A stretch of DNA of 64,000 nt from positions 124,001 through 188,000 of the forward strand of contig SCMY01000013.1 in the NCBI GenBank assembly GCA_005502805.1, in the 5' to 3' direction. Below the pieces are notes generated by a model. That model was not told where the DNA came from, did no database searches, and worked only from the letters and a program-made list of their open reading frames with translations. The stretch comes from Rhizobiales bacterium 2SD (GTDB taxonomy: Bacteria; Pseudomonadota; Alphaproteobacteria; Rhizobiales; Beijerinckiaceae). Positions within the stretch are counted from its first letter, which is position 1; each line of letters opens with the position of its first letter. Both the position numbers and the translations under genes were made by a program. Positions 25,602 to 34,310 of the stretch are shown one piece after another.

Positions 25602-26975
25602 TCAGTCCGCGATCGCGCGGCCCAGCTTGATACCGAGTTTCTTGATGCGATGCCAAAGGCTTCTTTCGGCTATGCCTAGCAATTTCGCGGCGCGGACCTG
25701 GATGCCGTCGCTGCGCCGCAACGCCTCGATGATGAAATCTCGCTCGATCCGCTCGAGCTCCGCATCGAGGTCGCGCGGCAACACGTCCCGCTCGCCGCGG
25801 CGACTGCTGAACAGATCCTGCGGCAAGTCCGGTGCGTCGATGGTCTGCGTCTTCGCCACGATCACCGCCCGCTCGATGCAGTTGTGCAGCTCGCGGATGT
25901 TGCCCGGCCAGTCATAGGCCGTCATCGCGGCCAGGGCGGCCGGCGAGAACCCCGTCGCGCGCTTGCCCATCGCCTCGGCCAGCTCCGCAAGGAAATGCGC
26001 CGCCAGAAGCGGAATGTCGTCGGCCCGCTCGCGCAGAGGCGGCAGCTGGATGGGAAAGACGTTGAGCCGGTAGAACAGGTCCTCGCGGAAGCTGCCCTTG
26101 TCGACGGCCCGACGTATATCCTTATGAGTCGCCGCAACCAGCCGTACATCGACCGTCTGGGTCCGCGTCGCGCCGACCGGCTCGAAACTACGCTCCTGGA
26201 TGACACGCAGCAGCTTCGCCTGGATCGGTAGCGGCATGTCGCCGATCTCGTCGAGAAAGAGCGTGCCGCCGTCGGCGGCGGCGAAGCGCCCGGTACGGTT
26301 GGTCACGGCGCCGGTGAAGGCGCCTTTGACATGCCCGAAGAGCTCGCTTTCCAGCAAGGTCTCGGGAATCGCGGCGCAGTTGACCGCAATGAACGGCCTG
26401 TCGCGGCGTGGGCTGTTGAAATGGATCGCGCGGGCGACGAGCTCCTTGCCGGTGCCGCTCTCACCGTTGAGCAACACCGTCGCCTTGGTCTCGCAGACCT
26501 CCGTGACCTGTTCGATCACGCGGCGGAAGGCGGCGCTGTTGCCGACCAGCGTAGCGAAACTGTAGCGCCCTTCCAGTTCGCCGCGCAGCCGCTCATTGTC
26601 CCGCACGATGTCGGCGAGACGCAAGGCGCGCCGGATGGTCGCCGATACGTCGTCGATCTCGAAGGGCTTGGCGATGTAGTCGAACGCCCCCTCCTTGACG
26701 AGGTCGACCGCGTCACGCACAGCCGCGAAGGCGGTGATGATGATGACCGGGATTTCCGGCCAGCGGCTCCGGACCTCGCGCAGCAGCGCACGTCCGTCCA
26801 TCACCGGCAGCCGCAGATCGGTCAGAACCAGATCGAAGCGTGCCTGCTCGAGCTCGGCGAGCGCGGCGCGCGCGCTATGCACCGCTGTAGCGCGATAGCC
26901 GAGATCCTCGAGCGCCGCCGCCAGCACGTCGGCGAGCCGAACTTCGTCATCGACCACGAGGACGGAACGACTCAT
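25602..26975 (-). CDS. Sigma-54-dependent response regulator (NtrC family)
   Basis: A 457-residue regulator with an N-terminal receiver (Asp53 as phosphate acceptor in 'LVLTDLRLPVMDG'), a central AAA+ domain (Walker A 'GESGTGKE', intact 'GAFTGA' loop for sigma-54 contact, 'GGTLFLDEIGDMP'), and a Fis-type HTH at the C-terminus ('IQVRAAKLLGIAERSLWHRIKKLG'). It should activate sigma-54 promoters when phosphorylated by the kinase encoded just before it; the genes overlap by 4 bases. I did not find a convincing -24/-12 promoter nearby by eye. Confidence 0.95.
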   Translation of the reverse strand: MSRSVLVVDDEVRLADVLAAALEDLGYRATAVHSARAALAELEQARFDLVLTDLRLPVMDGRALLREVRSRWPEIPVIIITAFAAVRDAVDLVKEGAFDYIAKPFEIDDVSATIRRALRLADIVRDNERLRGELEGRYSFATLVGNSAAFRRVIEQVTEVCETKATVLLNGESGTGKELVARAIHFNSPRRDRPFIAVNCAAIPETLLESELFGHVKGAFTGAVTNRTGRFAAADGGTLFLDEIGDMPLPIQAKLLRVIQERSFEPVGATRTQTVDVRLVAATHKDIRRAVDKGSFREDLFYRLNVFPIQLPPLRERADDIPLLAAHFLAELAEAMGKRATGFSPAALAAMTAYDWPGNIRELHNCIERAVIVAKTQTIDAPDLPQDLFSSRRGERDVLPRDLDAELERIERDFIIEALRRSDGIQVRAAKLLGIAERSLWHRIKKLGIKLGRAIAD

Positions 26976-28699
26976 GCCGCCACTCCCGGTTTCGCCCGCG
27001 GCAAGGTGATGGTGAAGGCGGCGCCACGACCGGGAACGCAGACGCAGGAGGTGCTGCCGCCATGCGCCTCCGCCACACTCTGGACCTTGGCGAGCCCCAG
27101 CCCTGTGCCCTTGGCCTTGGTGGTGAAGAAGGGGTTGAAGATCTCCTGGCGGATCGCCTCCGGCACGCCTGCCCCCTCGTCACGGATCGTCAGCCAGACG
27201 GTCTCGTCAGCCGCGCTCACGCTCGCCTGGATCGTCCCTCCGTCCGGCATGGCGTCGATCGCGTTGAGGATCAGGTTCAGGCTGGCCTGGTACAGCTGAT
27301 CGGGATCGCCGAGGACCGTCGCCCCGCCGCTGCTGTCCTCGATCGCCAGCTGGATTTTCTGACGAGAGAACTCGGGCGCCGCGATCGCCGCGACGCGATC
27401 GATCACTGCTCGCAGGGGCATCTCGACCTTCAGCGGCGGTTTCGGCTGGGCGAAATCGAGGAAGTCGCGCACCAGCGTCTCGATGCGGCGTACCTCGTCG
27501 ATGACATAGCCCAGCATCTTCTCCTCGGCGCCGCCGAGCTTGGCGCGGTTGCGAACGACCTCCGTCGAGGTCTTGATGATCCCGAGCGGATTGCGCACCT
27601 CATGGGCGATCACCATCGCGGCCTGGCCGAGCGCCGAAAGCCGCTCTTTCCGCCTGAGCTCGGCCTCGAGATCATGCAGCTTGCCGAGCTGTTCGGCCAT
27701 CCTGTTGAAACCGGTGGCGAGCTCGACGATCTCGCGCCCGCCACCCGCTGAAACGCGTTGACCGAAATCCCCGCCTGCGATCGCCCGCACGCCATGGGTC
27801 AGAGCCCGCAGGGGTCGCACCAGCAGGTCCGAGGTCAGGATGCCGACGACGATCGAGATCGCGCTGCCGAGCAGGAAAATGCCGAGGAACAGGCTCTCCC
27901 GGCCGAGCTGCTCGAAGAAGCCCGCCTCGCTGCGCATGCCGATGAAGCTGATCGCGGCGAGCTGGCCGTCGATGCCGCGCAGGCCAGAATAGACCGCGCG
28001 GTAGGCGCCGGCGTCGGCTGCCGGCTCGAAGACAGCCTCCTCTCCGGCCTCGAGCTTCGTCCGTACACTCGCCGGCACCGCAGTCGTATGATCAGGATGG
28101 GTCTGCATCACCAGCTCGAGCTGGCCGTTGAAGAGCGCGAAGAGCCGGATCTCCAGCGAGGTCACCACCTTGATGCCGCCGAAAGAAGCTTCATCGAGCC
28201 AGGTCCCAACCAGGATGTTGGCCGGTTGGCCACCGATCTGCACGGCCTGGACGGCGCCTGCCATGATCCAGCGCTTGCCGTCGGTCTCGATCCTGAACAG
28301 GCCGAGACTCGATTCCACCGGCAGCGGACTAGCGCTGCTGAAGTCGCGGGTCTTGAACAGGATATCGCCGCCCGGACGGTAGATCGCGATCAGATCGTAG
28401 CCGACCGAGTTGAGCACGGCGAACTCGCGCTCGACGGTCTTCTGCATCTTGTGATCGTCGGTCGACTGTTCGAGCCGATGGCCGATCACGCCCGCGACGC
28501 GCTGCGCCTCCTGCGTCGCCTCGGCGATCTCGAGCGCGAAGAAGCGCGAAGTCTCGCCCAGCCACTGCTCGACATTCTCTTCGAAAGCATCCGAGATCAG
28601 CCTGGCCGCGATATAGGCCGATGCCATCATTGCCGGCACGCTGACCAGCATGAAGCCGATCACCAGCCTGAGCCTGAGCGATGTCATCCGCAGCGACAT
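26972..28699 (-). CDS. Sensor histidine kinase (NtrB-like) with periplasmic domain
   Basis: A ~575-residue membrane kinase. Helix 1 (about 5-28) and helix 2 (about residues 275-300, 'FLGIFLLGSAISIVVGIL') enclose a ~240-residue periplasmic sensor region. A HAMP domain, the phosphoacceptor H-box 'VIAHEVRNPLGIIKTSTE', and HATPase motifs 'LILNAIDAM', 'DEGAGVP' and 'TTKAKGTGLGLAKV' follow. The ATG at 28699 is preferred to a TTG at 28732. It overlaps its regulator by 4 bases and follows the DUF2147 gene by 39 bases. Confidence 0.92.
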   Translation of the reverse strand: MSLRMTSLRLRLVIGFMLVSVPAMMASAYIAARLISDAFEENVEQWLGETSRFFALEIAEATQEAQRVAGVIGHRLEQSTDDHKMQKTVEREFAVLNSVGYDLIAIYRPGGDILFKTRDFSSASPLPVESSLGLFRIETDGKRWIMAGAVQAVQIGGQPANILVGTWLDEASFGGIKVVTSLEIRLFALFNGQLELVMQTHPDHTTAVPASVRTKLEAGEEAVFEPAADAGAYRAVYSGLRGIDGQLAAISFIGMRSEAGFFEQLGRESLFLGIFLLGSAISIVVGILTSDLLVRPLRALTHGVRAIAGGDFGQRVSAGGGREIVELATGFNRMAEQLGKLHDLEAELRRKERLSALGQAAMVIAHEVRNPLGIIKTSTEVVRNRAKLGGAEEKMLGYVIDEVRRIETLVRDFLDFAQPKPPLKVEMPLRAVIDRVAAIAAPEFSRQKIQLAIEDSSGGATVLGDPDQLYQASLNLILNAIDAMPDGGTIQASVSAADETVWLTIRDEGAGVPEAIRQEIFNPFFTTKAKGTGLGLAKVQSVAEAHGGSTSCVCVPGRGAAFTITLPRAKPGVAA

Positions 28700-28738
28700 G
28701 TCGGACCTGTTCCCTTCACCTCCGACCGTCAACCAACA

Positions 28739-29161
28739 TCACGGTTGCCGCGACCAGGTATCGTCGTCGCAGATCAGGCCGCCGAGCACGCAGCCGCGCA
28801 CGACGAGGCTGCGCGCCGACGTCAATTCGAGAGTGGTGCGATAGGTCTTGCCGTCAGCGGGATTGTAGCCCTCGCCTTCCAGCGCACCCTTTGCCGCCGG
28901 CTTGAAGCCCGAGAGCACCTGGATACCCATCAGCGAGCGCTTCCGCAGCCCCTGATTGGGATTGTAGATGTCGAAGCGCTCCTCTTTCAGCCAGACGATC
29001 TTGCCGCACAGCGCCGGGCCGCAGCGGCTGATGGCGATCTCGGATTCGCCGTCTGAATCGCGCCAGCGCCCGACGATGTCGGACATCGGGTCGGCCAGGG
29101 CCGGCAGCACCGCCATCAGGGTCGCCGCCATAAGCGAAGCCAGGCCAAGTCCAATTCTCAT
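28739..29161 (-). CDS. DUF2147 family exported protein
   Basis: A 140-residue protein with a signal peptide (MRIGLGLASLMAATLMAVLPALA) and the DUF2147 features 'DIVGRWRDSDGESEIAISRCG', 'LCGKIVWLKEE', 'GIQVLSGFKP' and 'GEGYNPADGKTYRTTLEL'. The family is a small periplasmic beta-barrel fold of unknown function that often accompanies envelope or lipid genes. Its ATG overlaps the preceding transporter stop (ATGA), so it is translationally coupled to the amine/transporter cluster. Confidence 0.88.
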   Translation of the reverse strand: MRIGLGLASLMAATLMAVLPALADPMSDIVGRWRDSDGESEIAISRCGPALCGKIVWLKEERFDIYNPNQGLRKRSLMGIQVLSGFKPAAKGALEGEGYNPADGKTYRTTLELTSARSLVVRGCVLGGLICDDDTWSRQP

Positions 29162-29550
29162 TCGTCTCCCCCGAGCAGGACGACGCCTGCGATGATCAGC
29201 GCGATTCCGCCTGCACGAACCAGGTCGATGTGCTCGTCGAAGGTGAACCAGGCGAACAGCGGCACTGTGACATAGACCAATCCGGTCATCGGGAAGGCGC
29301 GGCTGAGCGGCATGTCGCGCAGGATAGCCATCCAGACGACGAAGACGCCGATATAGCCGAGCGTCGCCAGCCAGACGCCAGGCAGCGAGATCGCCTTCGC
29401 CATCATGGCGAGGCCGAACTCCATGTCGCCGAGCCCGTCCGCGCCCCATTTGAAGGCGAGCTGCGTAGCGGTATCGAGCACGACGAACGCGATCCAGATC
29501 GCGAGCTGGCGCCCCCATGAATTGCTTGCCGGTGGCGAGATGGTGCTCAT
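29158..29550 (-). CDS. ArnE/ArnF-like small transporter, second copy
   Basis: A 130-residue, four-helix membrane protein of the SMR/EamA-half type. The pattern 'ILRDMPLSRAFPMTGLVYVTVPLFAWFTFDEHIDLVRAGGIALIIAGVVLL' (given here as a region, residues ~78-128) resembles ArnE/ArnF flippase subunits more than drug-exporting SMR proteins. Asp26 ('VVLDTATQLAFK') stands where EmrE has its essential Glu14. It overlaps the acyltransferase and DUF2147 genes by 4 bases each. It probably pairs with the similar protein at 31563-31925. Confidence 0.75.
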   Translation of the reverse strand: MSTISPPASNSWGRQLAIWIAFVVLDTATQLAFKWGADGLGDMEFGLAMMAKAISLPGVWLATLGYIGVFVVWMAILRDMPLSRAFPMTGLVYVTVPLFAWFTFDEHIDLVRAGGIALIIAGVVLLGGDE

Positions 29551-30707
29551 GCGGCCTTCTTCCGGGCGATTGCGGCAAGATCGGGGTCGAAGCGCTCGAA
29601 ACCGAGCCAGGGGCTCAAGGAACGCAGCGCCCATTGCAGCGGCGCGAGCCGGTGCCGGACATGCAGGGTCGAAGGCACCAGCCGGCTGCCGAAACGCAGC
29701 TTCGAAGCATAGGCCGTCTGGCCGCTCTGGAGCTTGCCGGTCCCGCGCCCCAGGCAGAAGCGGACATTCGCCATCCAGCTCACGGCATAGAGATTGTGCT
29801 CGCGGGCCAGCGGGTAGCGCATGCCCAGGAACTTGTCGATCACCCGGTCGGGCTCGACCAGCAGCAGGTTGAAGGCGGCGAGCTCCTCGCCGATCCAGTA
29901 GAGCATGAACGCCGCCCGCTCGCCGAGCGCCCGCGAGACCGCGCCGAAATAACCCGGCGGCAACACTTCGAGATCGCCATAGTCGAGCCCGCTCTGCGCC
30001 CGCGTCGCCTCGTAGAGTTCGTCGATTCTGGGCTCCAGCCCGGTGATGTCGGTGTGGAAAGTGATGCGCACGTCACCGGCCTTGGCGAGCTTGCGCTTGA
30101 TGTCCTTGCGCGTCGCCCCCGAGAGCGAAGCGAGATAGGCGGCCTCGTCCTTGAAGGGCAGGTCGAGCACTGCGACCGGCAAGCTGCCAAGCCGGGCGAA
30201 ACCGGCCTGCTTCAGCGCGCCGCCGAACCCTTCTTCCTCGGCCGGCGCCAGATCCTTCCAGACCACGAGATGCGCTTTCTCCTCAGCTGCCTGACGCTCC
30301 AGCGCGGCGGCGAGCGCCTGGAAGGCGGCGGCACGCCCGGCGGCGTCGAGCTTCGGCGAGAAACCGAGATGGCAGCGCTCGGCATAGGGCGAGCCGACGC
30401 AGAGCACCTTCAGGGTGACGAGCCCCGGCACATGGCGGAACAGGGCGTCGCCGGCGCTCCTGAGCTTGCCCTGCAACGGCGTGTCGAGCCGGTAGTTGAG
30501 CCGGAAGAACGGCGCCACCGCCACGACCGCGCCGTCAGACTCAGCACAGGCAGCCGCCATGCGCAGGCCGACGCCGCTCTCTGCCGCAGCCGCATCGCAG
30601 GCGGCGTAATAGGCATGGCATTCGGCCTCGCCGGGCAGGCAACCGTCCCAGGCGGCAGCGGCGATATCCGCGATACCGGCCAGGATACGGCCTTCAGGCG
30701 CACTCAT
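29547..30707 (-). CDS. GNAT/FemAB-like acyltransferase
   Basis: A 386-residue cytoplasmic protein of the 'Acetyltransf_6'/peptidoglycan-biosynthesis-recognition type. Features are 'GSPYAERCHLGFSPKLD', 'LSGATRKDIKRKLAKAGDVRITFHTDITG' (split region, about 195-225), 'YWIGEELAAFNLLLVE', and a C-terminal 'LQSGQTAYASKLRFGSRLVP'. Relatives transfer acyl or amino-acyl groups to amines or envelope precursors. In this operon an amine made by the aminotransferase is a logical acceptor. It overlaps both neighbours by 4 bases. Confidence 0.75.
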   Translation of the reverse strand: MSAPEGRILAGIADIAAAAWDGCLPGEAECHAYYAACDAAAAESGVGLRMAAACAESDGAVVAVAPFFRLNYRLDTPLQGKLRSAGDALFRHVPGLVTLKVLCVGSPYAERCHLGFSPKLDAAGRAAAFQALAAALERQAAEEKAHLVVWKDLAPAEEEGFGGALKQAGFARLGSLPVAVLDLPFKDEAAYLASLSGATRKDIKRKLAKAGDVRITFHTDITGLEPRIDELYEATRAQSGLDYGDLEVLPPGYFGAVSRALGERAAFMLYWIGEELAAFNLLLVEPDRVIDKFLGMRYPLAREHNLYAVSWMANVRFCLGRGTGKLQSGQTAYASKLRFGSRLVPSTLHVRHRLAPLQWALRSLSPWLGFERFDPDLAAIARKKAA

Positions 30708-31549
30708 TCGGCCGCCACGACATGCAGCGGCGTCACCGGGCGGCGGGCCTTGGCCAGCCGCGAGGCCAGCGCCAGCGAGCGCTCGATCACGATGTCATGC
30801 TGTTGGTCGATGGTAACGAGGTGATAGCTGTCGTCGAGGATCACCGCGTCGACCAGCCCGCCGAACTTGCGCTGGATCTCGAAGGCGTTCCTGAGGTCGG
30901 CGATGTCGTCCTCGCGCGGATGGACCAGGAGGGCCGGGCACTTGACCTGCGGCAGCTCGCGGCGGGTGACGGCGATCAGGTCCCACATCTCTTTCAGCGC
31001 GCCCGACGGCGTGCCGAGCAGGCCGGCGGTCGAGCTGTCACCACTCGTCAGCGAGGAGAGCACCAGGGCGCGGGCGCGGGTGTCCTTCAGCCCATAGGGC
31101 TCGCGTTCGACAAAGCTGTAGCGCCGCCCGAACGGCGTGTTGATGAACCATTTCAGCAGGAAGGCGTAGCGCGGGATCGACCAGCCATCATACCAGAAGG
31201 TCGGCGCGTAGAGCGCGAGGCCGTCGACCTGGGTCGGGCGCTGGGCGGCGACATGCATCGCCAGCACGGCGCCCATCGAGAGCCCGCCGACGATCACCGT
31301 GTCACAGATCTCGCGCATACGTTCGAGCTCGTCGAACACGCTCTGCGTCCAGTCGCGCCAGCCGGTGGCGAGAATCTCGGCCTCCCCGGCGCAATGACCG
31401 GCGAGCTGTGGGCAGTGCACGGTATGACCGGCCCGGTGCAGGGCACGGGCAACGAAGCGCAGTTCGACCGGCGTACCGCCGAGGCCGTGGATGAGCAGGA
31501 AGCCGGTGCGGTCGCCGGCGAGCCGGACGCTGAAATCGCGCTTGGTCAT
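30704..31549 (-). CDS. Alpha/beta hydrolase (carboxylesterase-like)
   Basis: A 281-residue hydrolase. 'LLIHGLGGTPVELRFVA' forms the oxyanion region, the nucleophile elbow is 'GGLSMGAVLA' (Ser), the acid is in 'LLVHPREDDIADL', and the catalytic His is in 'DDSYHLVTID'. The pattern matches Est30-type carboxylesterases that act on medium or long acyl esters. No signal peptide is present. It is coupled to the acyltransferase by an ATGA overlap and lies 13 bases after the ArnE-like gene, so it may trim or recycle an acyl intermediate. The substrate is unknown. Confidence 0.85.
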   Translation of the reverse strand: MTKRDFSVRLAGDRTGFLLIHGLGGTPVELRFVARALHRAGHTVHCPQLAGHCAGEAEILATGWRDWTQSVFDELERMREICDTVIVGGLSMGAVLAMHVAAQRPTQVDGLALYAPTFWYDGWSIPRYAFLLKWFINTPFGRRYSFVEREPYGLKDTRARALVLSSLTSGDSSTAGLLGTPSGALKEMWDLIAVTRRELPQVKCPALLVHPREDDIADLRNAFEIQRKFGGLVDAVILDDSYHLVTIDQQHDIVIERSLALASRLAKARRPVTPLHVVAAE

Positions 31550-31562
31550 CGGAACACGTCCG

Positions 31563-31925
31563 TCAGGCTGTTCTGGCGACGATGATGACGCCGCAGGTGA
31601 TCAGGAAGGAGCCCAGCCATTGCCGGCGGCCGACGCGCTCGCCGAGGAAGACGGCGCTGGCCAGGGTGATGGCGAGGAAATTGGCACTCGCGATCGGGAA
31701 GGCGATCGAGAGCGGCACTTCGGCGAGGATGCGCAGCCAGATGAAGAACTCGGCGACATAGGTCGCGAGCCCGGCGGTGATCCAGCCGCAGCGCGCCGCC
31801 GCCGCAGCGGTGGTGCGGAAATCGGCGCTTTGCGGCAGCCTGTCGGCGCCGATCTTGAAGAAGATCTGGCCGGCGACGTCGCAGACGACCGACAGCACGA
31901 ACCAGACGATGATCATCGCGTTCAT
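31563..31925 (-). CDS. ArnE-like small transporter, first copy
   Basis: A 120-residue, four-helix membrane protein. 'VAGQIFFKIG' in helix 1 and 'IWLRILAEVPLSIAFPIASANF' before helix 4 match the ArnE pattern ('VAGQ', 'NVPVGIAYP', 'LNF'), so a lipid-linked or amphiphilic cargo flipped across the inner membrane is more likely than a drug. Asp16 occupies the position of EmrE Glu14. It overlaps the ureohydrolase stop (ATGA). The second such gene is 2 kb further on, suggesting a heterodimer. Confidence 0.78.
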   Translation of the reverse strand: MNAMIIVWFVLSVVCDVAGQIFFKIGADRLPQSADFRTTAAAAARCGWITAGLATYVAEFFIWLRILAEVPLSIAFPIASANFLAITLASAVFLGERVGRRQWLGSFLITCGVIIVARTA

Positions 31926-32845
31926 GACAGCACCCGCTCGAAGCAGTCGATCAGGCTCGCATTGACGCGGGCGTTGACGGAAAGCTGCTCGGGTGTCGGC
32001 CTGAAGCGCGGCGGGTGGTCGAAATACGCCAGCGTTGCCCGGAACGGATCGGTAAAGCGCGGCTCCGACCAGTCGCCGCAGACGTCGGCGCCGACAATCC
32101 GGCGTTCGCTCGCCAGCCGCTCGACCGCTGCCAGGAGATGACACAGCGGCAGATCGCCCTGATCCCAGTTGGTGCAGGCGTCGCCGGGCCCGAGCACATC
32201 CTTGTCGATCGTCAGCCAGACGGCCGTGGTCGGGATCGCTGCGATCAGCTCGTCGAGGAAACCCGACCAGTCTTCGTCGGCGAGGTTGCGCCAGTGCAGA
32301 TGACCGCTCTCCTGGCGGAAGCTCGCGGTCTCGCCATAGCGTCCCCAGACGCGCGACGGTTCATGCCGCCAGGGGTAGAGCGCGATCCGGCCATCGGCCA
32401 CGGCCCGCAGGTTTGCGAACTGCCATTCCGGGCGCACCAGATCGTCACTGCACGGACCGATCGTCACAACCTTATGCACATCGGGCAGCTCCAGCGCCCG
32501 GTTGACCCAGGCGCCGCAGTTCACCGTCGCCGGAAAGTTGACCCAGTCGGGATGATTGTCGAAATGGACGACGGTGACCGGCTCCTCGACCCTGCTCAGC
32601 AGCACCGAGGTGACGTGGTGGAAATCACCCGAGCCGTAGAAGAAGACGGGCGCGCCCTGCCCCTCGCCATCGCGGCGGGCAAGGCGTTCCAGCAGTTCGG
32701 CCTTGGCCCGGCGACCCGCGACGATGCGCGTGGCGCCGGCAAGATCGGCGGCCGCGATGCAGGCGGCCGTGCCAGCGTCGATGCGCCGGCGCAGCGGCTC
32801 CTGCGCCGCTACGCTACCGTCGAGATCGATCACGCGCAGGCGCAA
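31922..32845 (-). CDS. Arginase/agmatinase-family (ureohydrolase-like) protein
   Basis: A 307-residue protein starting at a TTG at 32845, preceded by GGAGACGGG; starts further upstream would lie inside the aminotransferase. The two-manganese motifs are present in altered form: 'GSGDFHHV' (71-78, canonical GDHS), 'HFDNHPD' (94-100, canonical DAHxD) and 'TIDKDVLGPGD' (212-222, canonical xDxDxxDP). Family members hydrolyse guanidino or formimino groups to release urea or formamide. The changed third motif makes the substrate uncertain. It follows the aminotransferase by 16 bases. Confidence 0.8.
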   Translation of the reverse strand: MRLRVIDLDGSVAAQEPLRRRIDAGTAACIAAADLAGATRIVAGRRAKAELLERLARRDGEGQGAPVFFYGSGDFHHVTSVLLSRVEEPVTVVHFDNHPDWVNFPATVNCGAWVNRALELPDVHKVVTIGPCSDDLVRPEWQFANLRAVADGRIALYPWRHEPSRVWGRYGETASFRQESGHLHWRNLADEDWSGFLDELIAAIPTTAVWLTIDKDVLGPGDACTNWDQGDLPLCHLLAAVERLASERRIVGADVCGDWSEPRFTDPFRATLAYFDHPPRFRPTPEQLSVNARVNASLIDCFERVLS

Positions 32846-32861
32846 GGCCCGTCTCCACTGC

Positions 32862-34310
32862 TCAGGCGCTGGCGACGCGGGCGAAGAGCTGGTCGAGCAG
32901 CTCGATCGCGAGGTCGATCTCGGCATAGCTCATGGTCAATGCCGGCGCGAGGGTGATGACGTTCTTGTAGTAGCCGCCGATGTCGAGCACGAGGCCATAG
33001 CGCTTGCCGCCGATTTCGAGGTCGGCCTTCATGCCCTCGTCGCACATCAGGTCGACCAGCCGCTTCGACGGGGTGAAGCTGTCATGCGGCTCGCAGATCT
33101 CGATCCGCAGCGCCATGCCGAGCCCGTCGACCTCGCCGACGATCTTGTGGCGGCGCTTCAGCCCCTGCAGGCCTTCGAGGAAATACGCACCCTTGGCCAT
33201 GACCATGGTCTCGTAGTCCTCTTCCTCCATCATCTTCATCGCCTCGAGCGCGACGGCGGTGCCGAGCGGGTTGGCGTTGAAGGTGGAGTGGGTCGAGCCC
33301 GGCGGGAACACGGTCGGGTTGATCAGCTCTTCCTTGGCCCAGACGCCGGAGAGCGGGTTCAGCCCGTTGGTCACCGCCTTGCCGAAGACGATCACGTCCG
33401 GCTGAACGCCGAAATGCTCGATCGACCAGAGCTTGCCAGTCCGGTAGAAGCCCATCTGGATCTCGTCGACCACCAGCAGGATGCCGTGCTGGTCGAGCAC
33501 CTTCTTGAGCTCGATGAAGAAGTTCGGCGGCGGGATGACGTAGCCGCCCGTGCCCTGCAGCGGCTCGACATAGAAGGCCGCATATTCGGCCTCGCCGACC
33601 TTGGGATCCCAGACGCCGTTGTACTCGCTCTCGAACAGCCGGGCGAACTGCTGCACGCAGTGATGCCCGTACTCCTCCTTGCTCATCCCCTTGGGGCCGC
33701 GGAAATGGTAGGGGAACGGGATGAAATGCGCGCGCTCGCCGAAATGGCCGAAGCGGCGGCGATAGCGATAGGACGAGGTGATCGCCGAGGCGCCGAGCGT
33801 ACGGCCGTGATAGCCGCCCTCGAAGGCGAACATCAGGCTTTTGCCCTTCTTGGCATTGCGCACGAGCTTGAGCGAATCCTCGACCGCCTGGGCGCCGCCG
33901 ACATTGAAATGGACACGGCCCTTGGCGCCGAACTTGCGCTGCGCATCCTGCGCGATCATCGCCGCGAGTTCGATCTTCTCGCGATGCAGATACTGGCTCG
34001 CCACCTGCGGCAGCGTGTCGATCTGGCGCTTCAGCGCATTGTTCAGGCGCGGATTGGCGTAGCCGAAATTGACGGCCGAGTACCACATCTGCAGGTCGAG
34101 GAAGCGGTTGCCCGCCGCATCGAGCATGAACGAGCCCTCGCAGCCCGAGAAGATCTTCGGGAACTGCGTGTAGTGCACGGTGTCGCCATGCGAGCAGTAT
34201 TCGGCCTCGAGCGCGAGCAGGCGGGCCTCTTCCTCGGCCAGCGTCGCCGCCGGCGCCGAGGAAACATCGACCGGCTCGGCGCGGTCGAGCAAGGTGAAGC
34301 CGTCATCCAT
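32862..34310 (-). CDS. Class III PLP-dependent aminotransferase
   Basis: A 482-residue enzyme with the class III signature: 'VDEIQMGFYRTG' (Asp282), Schiff-base Lys311 in 'VIVFGKAVTNGLNPLSG', and 'GGYHGRTLGA' near 166-174. It moves an amino group to or from a terminal carbon (omega-type) of an amino acid, polyamine or aldehyde. The ~55-residue N-terminal extension is longer than in GABA or ornithine aminotransferases. Its start overlaps the HAD phosphatase stop by 8 bases. It is probably the amine-introducing step of this cluster. Confidence 0.88.
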   Translation of the reverse strand: MDDGFTLLDRAEPVDVSSAPAATLAEEEARLLALEAEYCSHGDTVHYTQFPKIFSGCEGSFMLDAAGNRFLDLQMWYSAVNFGYANPRLNNALKRQIDTLPQVASQYLHREKIELAAMIAQDAQRKFGAKGRVHFNVGGAQAVEDSLKLVRNAKKGKSLMFAFEGGYHGRTLGASAITSSYRYRRRFGHFGERAHFIPFPYHFRGPKGMSKEEYGHHCVQQFARLFESEYNGVWDPKVGEAEYAAFYVEPLQGTGGYVIPPPNFFIELKKVLDQHGILLVVDEIQMGFYRTGKLWSIEHFGVQPDVIVFGKAVTNGLNPLSGVWAKEELINPTVFPPGSTHSTFNANPLGTAVALEAMKMMEEEDYETMVMAKGAYFLEGLQGLKRRHKIVGEVDGLGMALRIEICEPHDSFTPSKRLVDLMCDEGMKADLEIGGKRYGLVLDIGGYYKNVITLAPALTMSYAEIDLAIELLDQLFARVASA

